DNA of 64,000 nucleotides. Origin: Agrypnia vestita. Taxonomy: Eukaryota; Arthropoda; Insecta; Trichoptera; Phryganeidae. This document shows, piece by piece, positions 33,174 through 43,129 of the stretch (positions within the stretch are counted from its first letter, which is position 1; every line of letters starts with the position of its first letter). The stretch covers positions 124,001 to 188,000 of the forward strand of contig JADDOH010002579.1 in NCBI GenBank assembly GCA_016648135.1, read 5' to 3'. Position numbers and translations under genes: made by a program. Below the pieces are notes generated by a model. It saw nothing but the letters and a program-made list of their open reading frames with translations. It was not told where the DNA came from and made no database searches.

Positions 33174-33412
33174 TTAATGTGTATTATAGATGTCTCACAG
33201 AGACGAAACTGTATATTTTTTTATTAAGGGAGAGTAGGTATAGAAATCTTTATGGGTGTACATAGGACTTACGACCTACCGTACGGTCACTTAAGCCAAC
33301 CAAAGGATAGGTCGTAAGTCCTATGTACACCCATAAAGACTTCTATACCTACTCTCCCTTAGTAAAAAAATATACAGTTTCGTCTCTGTGAGACAACTAT
33401 AATATACATTAA
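33174..33412. mobile_element. Near-perfect foldback element, about 240 bp
   Basis: Left arm 33174-33292 (TTAATGTGTATTATAGATGT, TCTCACAGAGACGAAACTG, GGAGAGTAGGTATAGAA, GTACATAGGACTTACGACCT) is repeated inverted at 33304-33412 with only a few differences and a loop of about a dozen bases. The outer ends share sequence with the longer element at 45251-45930, so this is an internally deleted derivative of the same DNA transposon family. Flanks offer TA or TTAA as possible target duplications. The high identity of the arms argues for a young or gene-converted copy. Confidence 0.8.
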
Positions 33413-33419
33413 TTAAATA

Positions 33420-34855
33420 TTTTTTTATTTAACGCTCCATTACTCTAGCTCTCTAGAAGAGTTCCAAGTAATGCCTATATTTTTTAGTTACTTTTAATTA
33501 TTTAATATATATTTAAAAATATATTCATTCCCTAAATACACATTATTACCGTAAAAAGACGCAAAAGTTTGTGAAGACCCAAACTAAGTCGACCAGATGA
33601 TGTTTTCCAAGTCTTGTATATACAGGCCTGAAAATAAATGGCTTGCAATAGATATCAATGGCACGAAATTCTCTATGATAATAATATTTACCAGGGGTTG
33701 TAAGGCCAATAGTGATGAAATGGGATACAGACGAAAAATACGTTTTGCGTATTTGTTTTTTACTCTGTGATACTTACGTGTGTTTTGTAGAAGTAGTTGA
33801 TTTTTTTTTAGTTTAAAAAAAATATTAATGACCTTGGAAGCCTATGAAAAAGAACCTTTATAAGTAATTAAAATTAATAACTTATAGCAAATATTTATTC
33901 ATATGTCTTTGCTGTGTTTGTGTACTTCCTAGTGTCACTTAAAATGTATTTTTTTTAAATCTGTCAATATTAAGATATATTGTCTGTTGTTTATAAGTTT
34001 AAGAAATTCAATATTGGATATTAGTACGCGCATCATTTTATGTAATTAAACATTACATTATTTTATCTGATAGGATTGGAAATGAAGGTAGACAAAATTC
34101 ACCAAAAAAATTGAAGATGCTTGTACAAATATGTTGAGTGGCTTCGATGAACCAAAAATCAGATAAGAATCCTTGAAGTATTTCATCAACGCGTCTTTCC
34201 AATCTTCGATAATCAGCGACACCGAATCGTGGACACGTACAGAGTGCCTTATTCACAAGTTAAAGGCGAAAGTATAATTAATATATTTATTGTGATGAAG
34301 GTTGTCGATGTTAAATACGAAGATATTTAAAAAAATGCTAGTCTACCTATTTTTACGATTCCAATAAAAAAATTCTTAAAATTTTGTTCAACAGCCAAAA
34401 ATAAAATGCTACTGAAATAATTTACACGAGGAAAAATTTGTTCAGTTCAATAATATATTCATTTTTATTTTTATGAAGCTGACCTGAATAAGGTCTACTA
34501 AAGAAAATTAAAATTTAAACAATATTAGATTTTTCGATTTTACTGCGCTATCTTCAGACAGCATACGTGTCTTTAATACTGGTCAAATAGATAAATGAAC
34601 GGACTAACGAAAATGGCCTGAAGATGAACACCAGTTAAATCAAATGGTTAATACGAATAGTATTGTAAGACAATAAGCTAACTCTCTCCCGCTCGCACTT
34701 CGCGAGCCGACAGCCGCACGGCGAGCCAGTCGCGCACATTAATTACTATCGCTTCCGTAGCTAGTTATATTGTAGGCAGAATTAGACTGGAATAAAATCT
34801 ACCATATTATCTACATTCTACATGTTTAAGTCGCTCCTGAAAAACTCCCATAAAG
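33420..34855. other. Long stretch without recognisable genes
   Basis: AT-rich sequence. The minus frame 34053-34256 (67 codons) is not recognised. A GC-rich patch at 34680-34745 precedes AATAAAATC at 34790 and might be the end of an LTR, without proof. Confidence 0.35.
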
Positions 34856-34894
34856 AGGAATATCACAAGTATCAAAAAGATTGCCTTCGACACC

Positions 34895-35245
34895 AAATAT
34901 AATCATCAACAGTGAACCAATAGAAACAGTCAAGCAATACAAGTATTTAGGTGCATGGGGGAATGAGAAATGGGGTCCATCTAAAGAAGTATGAACTTAA
35001 ATAGAACCAATGAAAAGTGCGTTTCTTAGAATATATCTTGATTCTCTATCTGTGACTTAAGCCTACAACGAAGAATGCTAACGATTTGATGTTATATTTT
35101 CGCCATTCTCTTATATAAAGGTAACGGCAGAGATGTCAACCTTAATTTTAATCAACAATTAATCCGTAAAGTCGAGGTCATTGAGATGTGGCTCTATAGA
35201 TGTATCCTGGATGGATAGATTTACGAATGCTGAAGTGAGAAGAAA
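34895..35245 (+). mobile_element. LINE reverse transcriptase fragment downstream of the palm domain
   Basis: The plus strand reads NIIINSEPIETVKQYKYLGA, then WGPSKEV, IEPMKSAFLRIY, then IRKVEVIEMWLYRC-like sequence with shifts, then SWMDRFTNAEVRRK. INxxPIExVxxYKYLGxW...WxxSKEVxxRIExxxSAFLxM...VExxEMWLYRRxLxISWxDRxTNxEVxRR is the standard order of this insect LINE group, the same as the copies at 6780 and 49130 but further upstream. Several stops and shifts interrupt it. Confidence 0.75.
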
Positions 35246-35663
35246 ATTTTTTGCAAAAAACCTTTTTTGGAAATTATTTTAATTGGAATTTAGTCCAGGC
35301 TTGGGAAGAACAGAGTCACACATCAAAAAGTTCACATTTCAAAGAACCCCTGTTAAGTAAGCACTATGTTTTTTAAGAATTCTTGAAAATATTATTCTTT
35401 CATAAACAGTTTGAGAACGGTTCTATCCTCAGGTTGAAAAGCCCGTCCCAATCTTCTTAACATTTTGTCGTAGACGTTAAACTTGTTAACATTAAAATTT
35501 GTAAACAAGATCGCTTAACGGAGATGCTGTGCGACCAGACCTTGTACCGGAAGATGACATTACATTTTATAAACACTTAGGTTTGCACAACGGAAAGTAA
35601 CTAGTGAGCTTTTTAGCACTTTATGCTATAATACCCGATGTTTCATTTTAAATTTCAGGCTGA

Positions 35664-35813
35664 AAGATTTTCAACCTCAGATACGTGGATGACACATCAT
35701 TGATTGCTATATCAAATGAAAAATTGCTGCTCTACTCAGTCGTATTGAAGAAGATACCAAAAAATTGTATCTTGTTAGGTAAAATAAATAAACAAAGCAA
35801 AAATGCTTATTGA
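35664..35813 (+). mobile_element. LINE reverse transcriptase motif C (YVDD) fragment
   Basis: The frame reads KIFNLRYVDDTSLIAISNEK, then LLLYSVVLKKIPK, and stops at 35811. LRYxDDTxLIAxxxEEL is the catalytic motif C of LINE reverse transcriptases, with the metal-binding Asp pair at 35688-35693. The usual Ala of YADD is Val here. The fragment is upstream coding sequence relative to 34895-35245 but lies downstream of it on the same strand, so the two are separate or rearranged copies. Confidence 0.7.
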
Positions 35814-35819
35814 GAAACA

Positions 35820-36185
35820 CAACCAGCCCTCTCGGATGGTTAACCCTCCAGATTACTGAAGATGGTAGCTGCAACCCAGAAGTCAAACAATAGACAGGCA
35901 TGGCAAAAAGTGTGTGAAGAAAATAGCAAAATTAGATATTCCATTCGTTATTTGGTGAAAAATGCAAGATCCCTCATTATTCTTCTCGTCTTCAAGTTTT
36001 CAATATAGCAAAGGGATCTAGAAATGTCATAATCAATGTTACTCGGCGGTGTGTTTAGTTTGAAACTGATAAACAGATGAAATTACTTTTGGACTCTCTC
36101 TAAATTAGTCATATAAACGGCATAATGAGGGTTCCGAACAACTGAATTAAATTCTAATACCGGTCTAAGCAGACTTTTAAATATA
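35820..36185. other. No gene recognised
   Basis: May contain further decayed LINE sequence but no motif is supportable. Confidence 0.35.
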
Positions 36186-36191
36186 AAGTAA

Positions 36192-36540
36192 AACAGATTG
36201 TTAGTTAACTTAGTAAAAACCACTACCAGATTTTAGGACTACCGGTTTCGAGACGTACCCGTTCCTTCGTAAGGACCAACACTACACTACTATATTCACA
36301 ACACTATATACCCCAACCATAGTATTGTTAAACTTCACCAATATTGATCACATGCGTGTTAATCTTGTCAGAGACAAGCATGCAACACTAGCCTACAGAT
36401 CATTCAGGAATCTAACGAAAGAGAGTGAGAGCGGGCGGGGTCTAAAATGGGTGTTACCCCAAATCTGGTAGTGGTTTTTACTAAGTTAACTAACGATCTG
36501 TTATAAGGTCTAACCACAAAGTTAATGCTTTAAATATTAA
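36192..36540 (-). mobile_element. Hammerhead-bearing Penelope-like unit, subfamily A, with both inverted ends
   Basis: The inverted ends AACAGATTGTTAGTTAACTT (36192) and AAGTTAACTAACGATCTGTT (36484) each continue into ACCACTACCAGAT or its complement. Between them, on the minus strand, are the C-rich block, the GTGTAGTGTTGG segment and a mutated hammerhead. The unit continues to TCTAACCACAAAGTTAATGC at 36510-36530. The layout equals that of the 12634-12970 copy in the opposite orientation. Confidence 0.7.
36236..36276 (-). ncRNA. Decayed hammerhead motif (subfamily A)
   Basis: Minus strand: GGTC, CTTACGA, AGGAACGGGTACGTCTC, GAAA, ACCGGT, A, GTCC. The core has T for the invariant G5 and stem II has a mismatch, so cleavage is not expected. 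Confidence 0.65.
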
Positions 36541-36549
36541 TAATAATAA

Positions 36550-37105
36550 TATAAAAGTTTTTTTTAATATTTGCTTAAGGTAAGTAAGAAACGTAGTTTT
36601 TTTAATCCTCAATCAATTTTGTAATTGATATATGGACTAGTTATTATATTATATTAATATTTCGATTAATCGAGCACAGTATTTTTGGATGGGTGATCGA
36701 GCGTTCTCTTCCAGTTTGCACGTTCATATTCGTACCATAAACGTATTGTTTAGCTTGGGCCTAGTAATCATTTGTATCGCAAAGGTACGAGTTCACATTT
36801 CAGTATACAAGAACCGTTGCTTGACAATAGATTTCCGATTGAATGAGTTTGAATAGACGGCCTGTATCAACTTTACAAATCCCCTTCTCCTTTGGGTCTC
36901 CTCTCATCTCCCGGGGTATTTTAGTATAATGACATACATCGCGTCTTTTAATGTAATTGAGGCCACAGTAAATTCAGGAAAACATTGAAATGGATGAATA
37001 GGAACTCGCCCCGTTTTTTTTTTTGGTTGTAGGTATATTCACTGTATTTTTTCTAATAATTATTAAACCCTTCTCAGTTATAGTATTTCAAATAATATGT
37101 AATAA
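36550..37105. other. No gene recognised; GC-richer part 36860-36980
   Basis: Unique-looking DNA, no motif. Confidence 0.35.
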
Positions 37106-37109
37106 TATT

Positions 37110-37310
37110 TTCGATGTTTATAATGTTAATTGTGTGGTTGGACATAATTATTAAACTATTAAACTAGCATGTAACTCTACCGGTTTCGATACCACCGTAC
37201 CTTCATCAGGACGGACGCAAACTAACGATCCTTTATCTATTCTAGAAAACAAATCATTTTTGGCAGGGGGCGTGACTACAGCTATGGTGAGGGTAATTTT
37301 TATGTTTGTG
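37110..37310 (-). mobile_element. Penelope-like terminal fragment, subfamily B
   Basis: The end block GATGTTTATAATGTTAATTG, then TGGTTGGACATAATTA, is shared with 59725-59765, and the C-rich block GTAGTCACGCCCCCTGCC with 7880-7960 and 63115-63160. It holds a hammerhead at 37174. No coding sequence. Confidence 0.65.
37174..37213 (-). ncRNA. Small hammerhead ribozyme motif, intact core (subfamily B)
   Basis: Minus strand: CTGATGA, extra A, GGTAC-GGTG-GTATC (stem II, one G-U), GAAA, with ACCGGT palindromic stem III, A, GAG. The core is the textbook CUGAUGA. Stem I is weak here: GTC against GAG pairs at only two positions. Confidence 0.7.
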
Positions 37311-37339
37311 ATCATTTTTATAGAGTCGGTAAGGGCGCG

Positions 37340-37621
37340 TTACAGATGTGACATCTTAAAGAAATGAGTTTTTAGCCTCTTTTTGAAGGATTTTCCAAGG
37401 TTCGCAATACTGGAGGCAGCTGATACCACGTAGCTGGGCTCGCAATACTGAAAGCACGGTCCGCAAACTTGGTGGCTCCAGGTCTCCTTGGTACTACCAG
37501 CTTGCAGAGGGCCTCCGATTTAGCTGACCGCTTTAGTGAGCCGCCTTCCAGTGATACTATCCGGGATACAGAGGTCCATCAAATATTGTGGTGAATTTCT
37601 TTGAAGACTTTTGTACACCAT
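37340..37621 (-). mobile_element. L2/CR1-like LINE C-terminus, second family
   Basis: The minus strand reads MVYKSLQRNSPQYLMDLCIP, DSITGRRLTKAVS, then across frameshifts RRPGATKFADRAFSIA, then FKKRLKTHFFKMSHL and a stop. YKxLxxxxPxYLxDLC...RxFSxAxPxxWxxLPxxLR...FKKxLKTHFF is the typical C-terminus. The shorter copy at 41590-41751 has the same residues (PGATKFAEHAFSFAGLAMWN), so both belong to one family. Several frameshifts are present. Confidence 0.75.
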
Positions 37622-37629
37622 AAGAGATA

Positions 37630-38305
37630 ATTTGTTGTATGATTGTTAGTATTTAAAAATATTGTTCTGTTTATACTCAATGAAAGCCATCTTCTACGAG
37701 TAAAAACAGAATGGATGTTGTCTATTAGAATAAAAATGATATCTATCAAATGTGATGTTAGCATTCATGCAAGTAATCTTTTCTTACATATAAGTTAAGG
37801 TTATACAACAAAATTTTACCGTAATTGTGTTCAATTTCGGAAAATACAGAGAATTCTTTTTCAATGTGTACACATTTTTTTGGCCACCTTTGTATATCAA
37901 ATAATGAAAGTCATGGGGTTTCCCAGATGTATAGGGAAAGGGCTATTTCACACTCGATCGTCAGCTAGTACAAAGGGACGTGAAAGTCAATAGCATGAAA
38001 ACACATAAACGTTTTCGCCAATGGGGGAACAATGGTTTTTAGCACGGCGGCATCGCTCACTCATGAGCAGGCTTCGACACACAAACCAATAAATATCGCC
38101 CCTCCGACAGAACCAGCGCCATAAGTCAAACCTTATTGAAATATTCACAAGAGCCTGCTCGGAACAAATGTTTTAATTCAAAAACCACATGAAAATGTGA
38201 AAATTATTAAAAATTAATATCTTGAATGATTTCTACACTGTTTAAAGTGGTTGATTTATACGAATCATGATTATACTCATTTATTAATGTTGTTTCATTT
38301 TTAAT
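37630..38305. other. No gene recognised
   Basis: Unique-looking sequence without motifs. Confidence 0.4.
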
Positions 38306-38310
38306 TTTAA

Positions 38311-38430
38311 TATTTGAAGAGTTAACTTTGTGGTTAGACATTATAACAGTGTTAGTTAAATAAGTATAAAACATTACCAGATTTAAGATCTACCGGTTTG
38401 GAGACGTACCCGTCTCTTCGTCAGGAATAG
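38311..38430 (-). mobile_element. Partial hammerhead-bearing Penelope-like unit, subfamily A
   Basis: Holds the end block GAGTTAACTTTGTGGTTAGA, then AACATTACCAGATTTAA, and a mutated hammerhead, then breaks off at 38430 into unrelated sequence. Confidence 0.6.
38388..38426 (-). ncRNA. Decayed hammerhead motif (subfamily A)
   Basis: Minus strand: CTGACGA, A, GAGACG-GGTA-CGTCTC, CAAA, ACCGGT, A, GATC. G12 has become C (CAAA instead of GAAA), which removes the general base. Sequence upstream of the core is not the normal stem I strand. Confidence 0.65.
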
Positions 38431-38439
38431 CAGAGCTAT

Positions 38440-39830
38440 TCAGGGCTGCAATAAATAAAATGACGATGGCCAATGTCCGTTGAATGGATCGGGCACAATA
38501 AGGAGAAAACGACATTAATTTTATTTTTTTAAATATTTTGTTAGATTCCTCCTTTCTCAGTTTAAATCGGATAAAACGTTGTTTACAGGACGATCATACA
38601 ATATGAATATTACAAATTAGTTGGGTTTACAAAGCTTAACGCATGCTGATGGTCAAACGGTCAAACGGTCAAGAAGGAATGGAAGAGAAGGGAAACGGTG
38701 TGAGATAGGTATATTTTAAGGTATATAAGGACCTCGATTGGTTGCGCTACGCCACTTTAGGGCCCGTCCATACACAAGCCCTATATCACCATGATGGTTT
38801 TCGCGAAATAGTCAGGTTTAATCAATATTGGACTGCCCTCTTGTGTGTCACACACACGCATATTGTTTTACGTAACAAAATGTGTATCATTGTTAATAAA
38901 TACAATATTAATTAATATAGGTACAAATAAAGCAAAGACGCTTTTTTTCACTTTAACTTATAATTTCTAAGAAAGCTGAAATGACCATGACACTCAAATG
39001 CAGGCTGTTTGAAAATACTTTGAGTATTGAAAAACCATTACGGACAGACGCCAGAAGAAAATGAATCACGTCGTCTGGCCTATCGACCGTTTGTCAGGGT
39101 GGAAAGAAAAAAAGGCTTTTTTTCTGAATTGTTAACTTAATATTTTTCATTGAATAAATTCATCGTTTTCATGTCAATCGTATTTTTGAGTGGATTTTTC
39201 AGTTAGAATTCAAATTCAAATTGGGCTGTACATTATACATGTGAATAGGTATGTTAATAAGCATAATTGTAGGTGTTAGAGCAGGGAGAACCCCAAAATC
39301 AAACATCAAAGGCTTCTCCATTTTCCAAAAGTGACAGATTGGGAGCTTTGTCATCAAAAAGCATTATCGGTCCTTATTTCTTAGGTCCGTACCTGCCTAA
39401 GTGCCAGATTACAGGCGGGATGGTGGACATTTTGACATTTAGAAATTATTTTTAAGACACGAATTTCCCAAAGAAAATTTTTTTAAGGTTGAAAATAAAA
39501 TTTTAAAAAAAATCGAACAAAAGTGTGAAAATAAAATTTAGTTATTGCAAAAACAAACAAAAGTTTCAAAAATTTCACGTTGCGTTTTGCTTGAATAATT
39601 TTGTTTCGTCCGGCGGAGTCGCGTGACGTCATCTCTGCTGCCCGGCGAGCGAGCGAGGAACCGTAAATAAAGCGACAGAGAAGTGACGTCATATGATGTC
39701 ATACGAGGGGAGGTCGCAAGCATTCCGCGCTAAAATACGCAAACTTTCATATTTTGTTTTTCTGTTTTATAATAATATATATTGACGGATTTCAAAAATT
39801 TTCTAATTAACAAATGTAATGTAAATTACA
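38440..39830. other. Long stretch without recognisable genes
   Basis: A GC-richer patch at 39600-39720 contains ACGTCAT repeats (GTGACGTCATATGATGTCAT). Open frames there overlap and have no domain. Confidence 0.4.
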
Positions 39831-39835
39831 TTTGA

Positions 39836-39930
39836 CTTTGAAACATGTTGAATTTTTTTCAATAAAAAAGTGTTGTGTACAAAGTAAATTATAATTATAA
39901 TGTCACCACAAAGTATTTTGCTGTGTTTGA
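39836..39930 (+). mobile_element. Penelope-like terminal remnant, subfamily C
   Basis: CTTTGAAACATGTTGAATTT, then TTTCAATAAAAAAGTGTTG and CAAAGTAAATTATAATTAT, then CACCACAAAGTATTT match 30607-30695. Only the 3' half of the hammerhead (GAAA plus the ACATGT palindrome) is left, and the CTGACGA part is gone. Confidence 0.6.
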
Positions 39931-39939
39931 AGAAGAAAC

Positions 39940-40730
39940 TACACATTCATTATTATAGGTCCTGTAGTTTTTTTATTCAGTTTTCAAAAGTGATGAAATA
40001 TATGACCCACCCTGTACAACGATTTTTAATAGTTTTTTAATTTTTATATTTTTAAAACTCTTAATAAATAACGACTAACGGAAGCCGTTAGTTGAATCAG
40101 AACCAAGCTGGACAATAGTTCCGGACCCCTAAAAACAGCTTCTTCTTCATAGTTATGCTTTTGAAATAGCAGTCGTCGTTTTCAATACTTGATCCCGATG
40201 CAAGTTACCGGGAATCAGGCAGGGGTGGGGTTTAGAATTGTCGGGAATAAAGAAGAGTAGAGGGAGGTAAATGGGACTGTATATGATGAGGAACAGGAAC
40301 AGGAACTCGACATACCCTTCGTAATCTTTTTCTTCCTTCAGATGAGACGAAATCAAAATCGAAGAATCGTCTACACTATACCAACACATTTATCCCATCA
40401 TGGTTGGAAGCCGACTATGTTCCGATGACATGGTGACAAAACGGCTTCCGTGTTCGATATTTTTTGTAAGAAAATGTGGCATTGAAAACGGTTTCACTTG
40501 TTGAGCTGTTGGTTAGAATCTAAGGTAATGTGTGTAGAACAAAAAGGAAAAGAGGGGGGGGGGGGATAATGACATTAAATGCCAGTATTATCTAGATTCG
40601 CGAATACACCAAAAGTAGTATAATGTAGCAGTGAATCACGAACAAAAGTGATAATTTCGATAACTAACTGGTCCGAACTGCAACATTACCAACGTAAGCT
40701 GTTTGTTGATTGGAGTTAATGTTGTATATA
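39940..40730. other. No gene recognised; G run at 40553-40564
   Basis: The open frame 40153-40389 (minus) has no recognisable domain. A G homopolymer of about 12 bases lies near 40555. Confidence 0.4.
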
Positions 40731-40744
40731 TGTTTAACTTGAAC

Positions 40745-41060
40745 ACCTTATTTAACTGTAATTTCGTATATTTAATACGCACCGTGTGTATTACCGAGAA
40801 GCGAATCTCGACGTTTCGTTGGATACTTATCCAACGTCATCAGGAGGACGACCTTTACCCGCGGAGGTGGAGGTTGGACTGATTAGGTGCTGTTTTCTAG
40901 GGCGTAAATTGTATGCACTTTGTTATGGAGTGTTCTTTTCTTCTACAATAGAGGAAACGTCAAGATTCGCTTCTCGGAAATACATACGGTGCGTATAAAA
41001 TATCCGAAATTACAGTTAAATATGTCTAACGACCGTAATAACAACCAACAACTCTTGAAC
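40745..41060 (-). mobile_element. Penelope-like unit, subfamily E, copy 1
   Basis: Inverted ends of about 60 bp: TAACTGTAATTTCGTATATT, ACGCACCGTGTGTATTACCG, AGAAGCGAATCT at the left and the reverse complement at 40965-41025. On the minus strand, the interior reads NTPxQSAYNLRPRKQHLI and then the hammerhead. A second copy in the opposite orientation lies at 62630-62985. A stop codon separates NTP from the next residues in this copy. Confidence 0.7.
40807..40846 (-). ncRNA. Small hammerhead ribozyme motif, intact core (subfamily E)
   Basis: Minus strand: CTC (stem I), CTGATGA, extra C, GTTGGA-TAAGTA-TCCAAC (6 bp stem II, extendable), GAAA, with ACGT as a four-base palindromic stem III, C (position 17), GAG (stem I). 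Core complete. Stem III is the shortest of all subfamilies and stem II the longest. Confidence 0.75.
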
Positions 41061-41124
41061 ACCTTATATTATGTGAGTTGTATTTTTACTACTGCCACCT
41101 GTAGTCGAAAATTTTGAATCCAAT

Positions 41125-41290
41125 ACAGAAGCCGTCATTGAAAATGAGATCAAAAATAATAATTTCGTTGTCTGTCCGTCTGTCTGTCTGTGGCCGGAGA
41201 TGGGGTTCGAACCCCGGGCCAGCAAACCCGAAGGCGGCAACGATAGCGATGTTGATATCACCGAGCCTGCACATTACCCGTCAAAAATAT
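41125..41290 (-). repeat. SINE-like repeat with box B (related to 19385-19625)
   Basis: The minus strand shows ATCGTTGCCGCC, then CTGGCCCGGGGTTCGAACCC and CAT, then GACAGACAGACGGACAGAC. GGTTCGAACCC is a canonical box B. No complete tRNA fold is found. Short direct repeats of GTCTGTCC-type follow. Confidence 0.5.
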
Positions 41291-41589
41291 AGTAGATACA
41301 TGTAAGATTAAGCAAAGGCGTGAACCATTTCATATTCCTCCCAATCGCCAGGGTTTAGAATCGTACATTTAACTGCTGGCGGGGGAAATATATAAAAAAA
41401 AAGTTGAAGTATTTTGATAAAAGCCTCTATTACTATTTCATGGGTTTCGGCCATAAATACTTATTCTTTACAGCAAGTATATTTATGTTTTATGATTGGG
41501 GGTTTTAAAACAATATTCTTTATATGTGTACATGACTTTTGTTCGAAATTATTTCAATGTTTAACTAAGATCAGTTTTTAAATTCAGAA

Positions 41590-41751
41590 TAACCAACGAG
41601 ACCTGGAGCCACCAAGTTTGCGGAACATGCTTTCAGTTTTGCGGGCCTAGCTATGTGGAATCTGCTGCCTCCAGTGTTGCGATCTATGGAGAACCAGGAA
41701 CTCTTCAAGAAGAACCTAAAAACTCATTTTTTCGGGACGTCGAACCTGTAA
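41590..41751 (+). mobile_element. L2/CR1-like LINE C-terminus, second family, short copy
   Basis: The plus strand encodes RPGATKFAEHAFSFAGLAMW, then NLLPPVLRSMENQELFKKNL, then KTHFFGTSNL and a stop at 41749. It is an uninterrupted frame over about 50 codons and the better-preserved match to the element at 37340-37621. Confidence 0.75.
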
Positions 41752-41759
41752 AGTGCCCT

Positions 41760-42360
41760 TGAAGCGTCTCTTAAGCTACAGATACACATGCTTATTTAGT
41801 GGCACGTGAGCATGCGCAGTATCGACCTTCTTTAGGCTTTGCTTATTAGTGGCATGTGTGTACGCACATTGCTAGTAATGAGCACGCTACTGTCATTCAC
41901 CATAGAGAAAGTGTATCTTTGGAGGATGTGTGAACAGGCTTGCTTATTATGAGCATGCTTATGGGCTTCGCGGCTAGTATTATCAATGCGATCTTCTCAG
42001 TCCGCGACAGATGAAACAAATATGGCGCGTTGGGGAGATGATAAAACATTACTTTTCGTGACTTATTATAGGAATCACGAATGTCTGTGGAATACTCGGT
42101 CACCGTTGTGTAAAAATAATATAGTGAGAAATAATGTTTATGAAACTTTATTAATAGGCATGAATGATTCAAATCTTACAATTAAAATTATAAAAACTAA
42201 AATCAAAAATGTGCTTTTTTGATTTATTGTTTCACTTGAATTTTCTATTTCAGTTTGCAAAGTTTCCATTTTGAATTTGAGAGCGTCTCTATTCTATGAC
42301 AAGAGCATGCCACTAATATGGAGCATGCTCTTGTCATAGAACATAGAACATAGGGACGTT
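41760..42360. repeat. Repeated AGTGGCATG / GAGCATGC words with a hairpin at 42278-42340
   Basis: CTATGACAAGAGCATGC (about 42294-42310) is followed 12 bases later by its exact reverse complement GCATGCTCTTGTCATAG. Words AGTGGCAxGTG and GAGCATGC recur at 41800-41950, partly inverted relative to the hairpin. This suggests an unrecognised small DNA transposon, without clear ends. Confidence 0.45.
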
Positions 42361-42377
42361 TAACGTTCACAAAAGAT

Positions 42378-42651
42378 GGGGTAACACCCACTTTAGACCC
42401 CGCTCCCCCTCTCACTCTCTTTCGGTAGATCCCCGATGGTTCATTAGGCTAACAGTGCATGTTTGTCCTGACAAGACTAACACGCATGTGATCAATTATT
42501 GGTGGAAGTGTAACAATACTATGGTTGAGGCGTGTAGTGTTGTGAATGTAGTGGTGTAGTGTTGGTCCTGACGAAGAGACGGATACGTCTCGAAACCGGT
42601 AGACCTAAAATCTGGTAGTGGTTTTAACAAAGTTAACTAACAATCTGTTAT
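42378..42651 (+). mobile_element. Hammerhead-bearing Penelope-like unit, subfamily A, best ribozyme
   Basis: Runs from GGGGTAACACCCACTTTAG through CCCCGCTCCCCCTCTCACTC, then TGATCAATTATTGGTGG, GTGTAGTGTTGG and the hammerhead, to TCTGGTAGTGG and AAGTTAACTAACAATCTGTT. The left inverted end is lost. No coding capacity. Its ribozyme is the least mutated in subfamily A, so this is probably the youngest copy. Confidence 0.7.
42562..42607 (+). ncRNA. Small hammerhead ribozyme motif, intact core and stems (subfamily A)
   Basis: GGTC 42564-42567 (stem I), CTGACGA 42568-42574, extra A 42575, GAGACG 42576-42581, loop GATA, CGTCTC 42586-42591, GAAA 42592-42595, with ACCGGT 42595-42600 palindromic, A at 42601 (cleavage expected after it), GACC 42602-42605 (stem I). 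All Watson-Crick. This is the cleanest example in the window. Confidence 0.85.
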
Positions 42652-42659
42652 AAACATAA

Positions 42660-43120
42660 ACATTTGTTCGAGTGACGTAAAATCTAACCCAGCAGCCGCC
42701 ACGCCCACCCCCACTCTCTGAGCTCTACCCTTAATGATTCACGGACCCGTCGCTCTAAACTGGCGCAACTTGTTTATCTTTTCAACTAGGACTCTGGCAT
42801 GTTTGTGAGCTTTGTTGGAATAAATTACCGTAGGTGCGGCAAACTTTTTGGTAAAGGACTAATACACTATACACTTCGTAGCTATGTCTGTAGTGTCATA
42901 ATTATAACGTTAGCTACAACGGATACTCAAACACGCGTAATATTATTTCGCAAGCAAGCAAGAGTTTGACGTCTGAAGAGAGAATCCAAAAAACAACTTA
43001 ATGCCGTTTTGAAGTAAGCACTCCGTTACACCGTGTATGTAAAAATTATTTATTAACATTTTAATAACAAAAATAAAATTACTTTTAAATAACTTGATCA
43101 AACGAAAATATATTATTAAC
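42660..43120. other. No gene recognised
   Basis: A locally GC-richer part at 42690-42800 has no recognisable motif. Confidence 0.4.
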
Positions 43121-43129
43121 AATATTATA

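Noticed and set aside
33174..33230. GTCTCACAGAGACGAAACTG in the foldback tips looked like part of a hammerhead
   Set aside because: GAAAC is present but there is no CUGANGA at any suitable distance; the resemblance is chance.
41159..41187. TCTGTC short repeat as a separate microsatellite
   Set aside because: It is the GACAGACGGACAG end part of the SINE-like repeat, also present at 19590.
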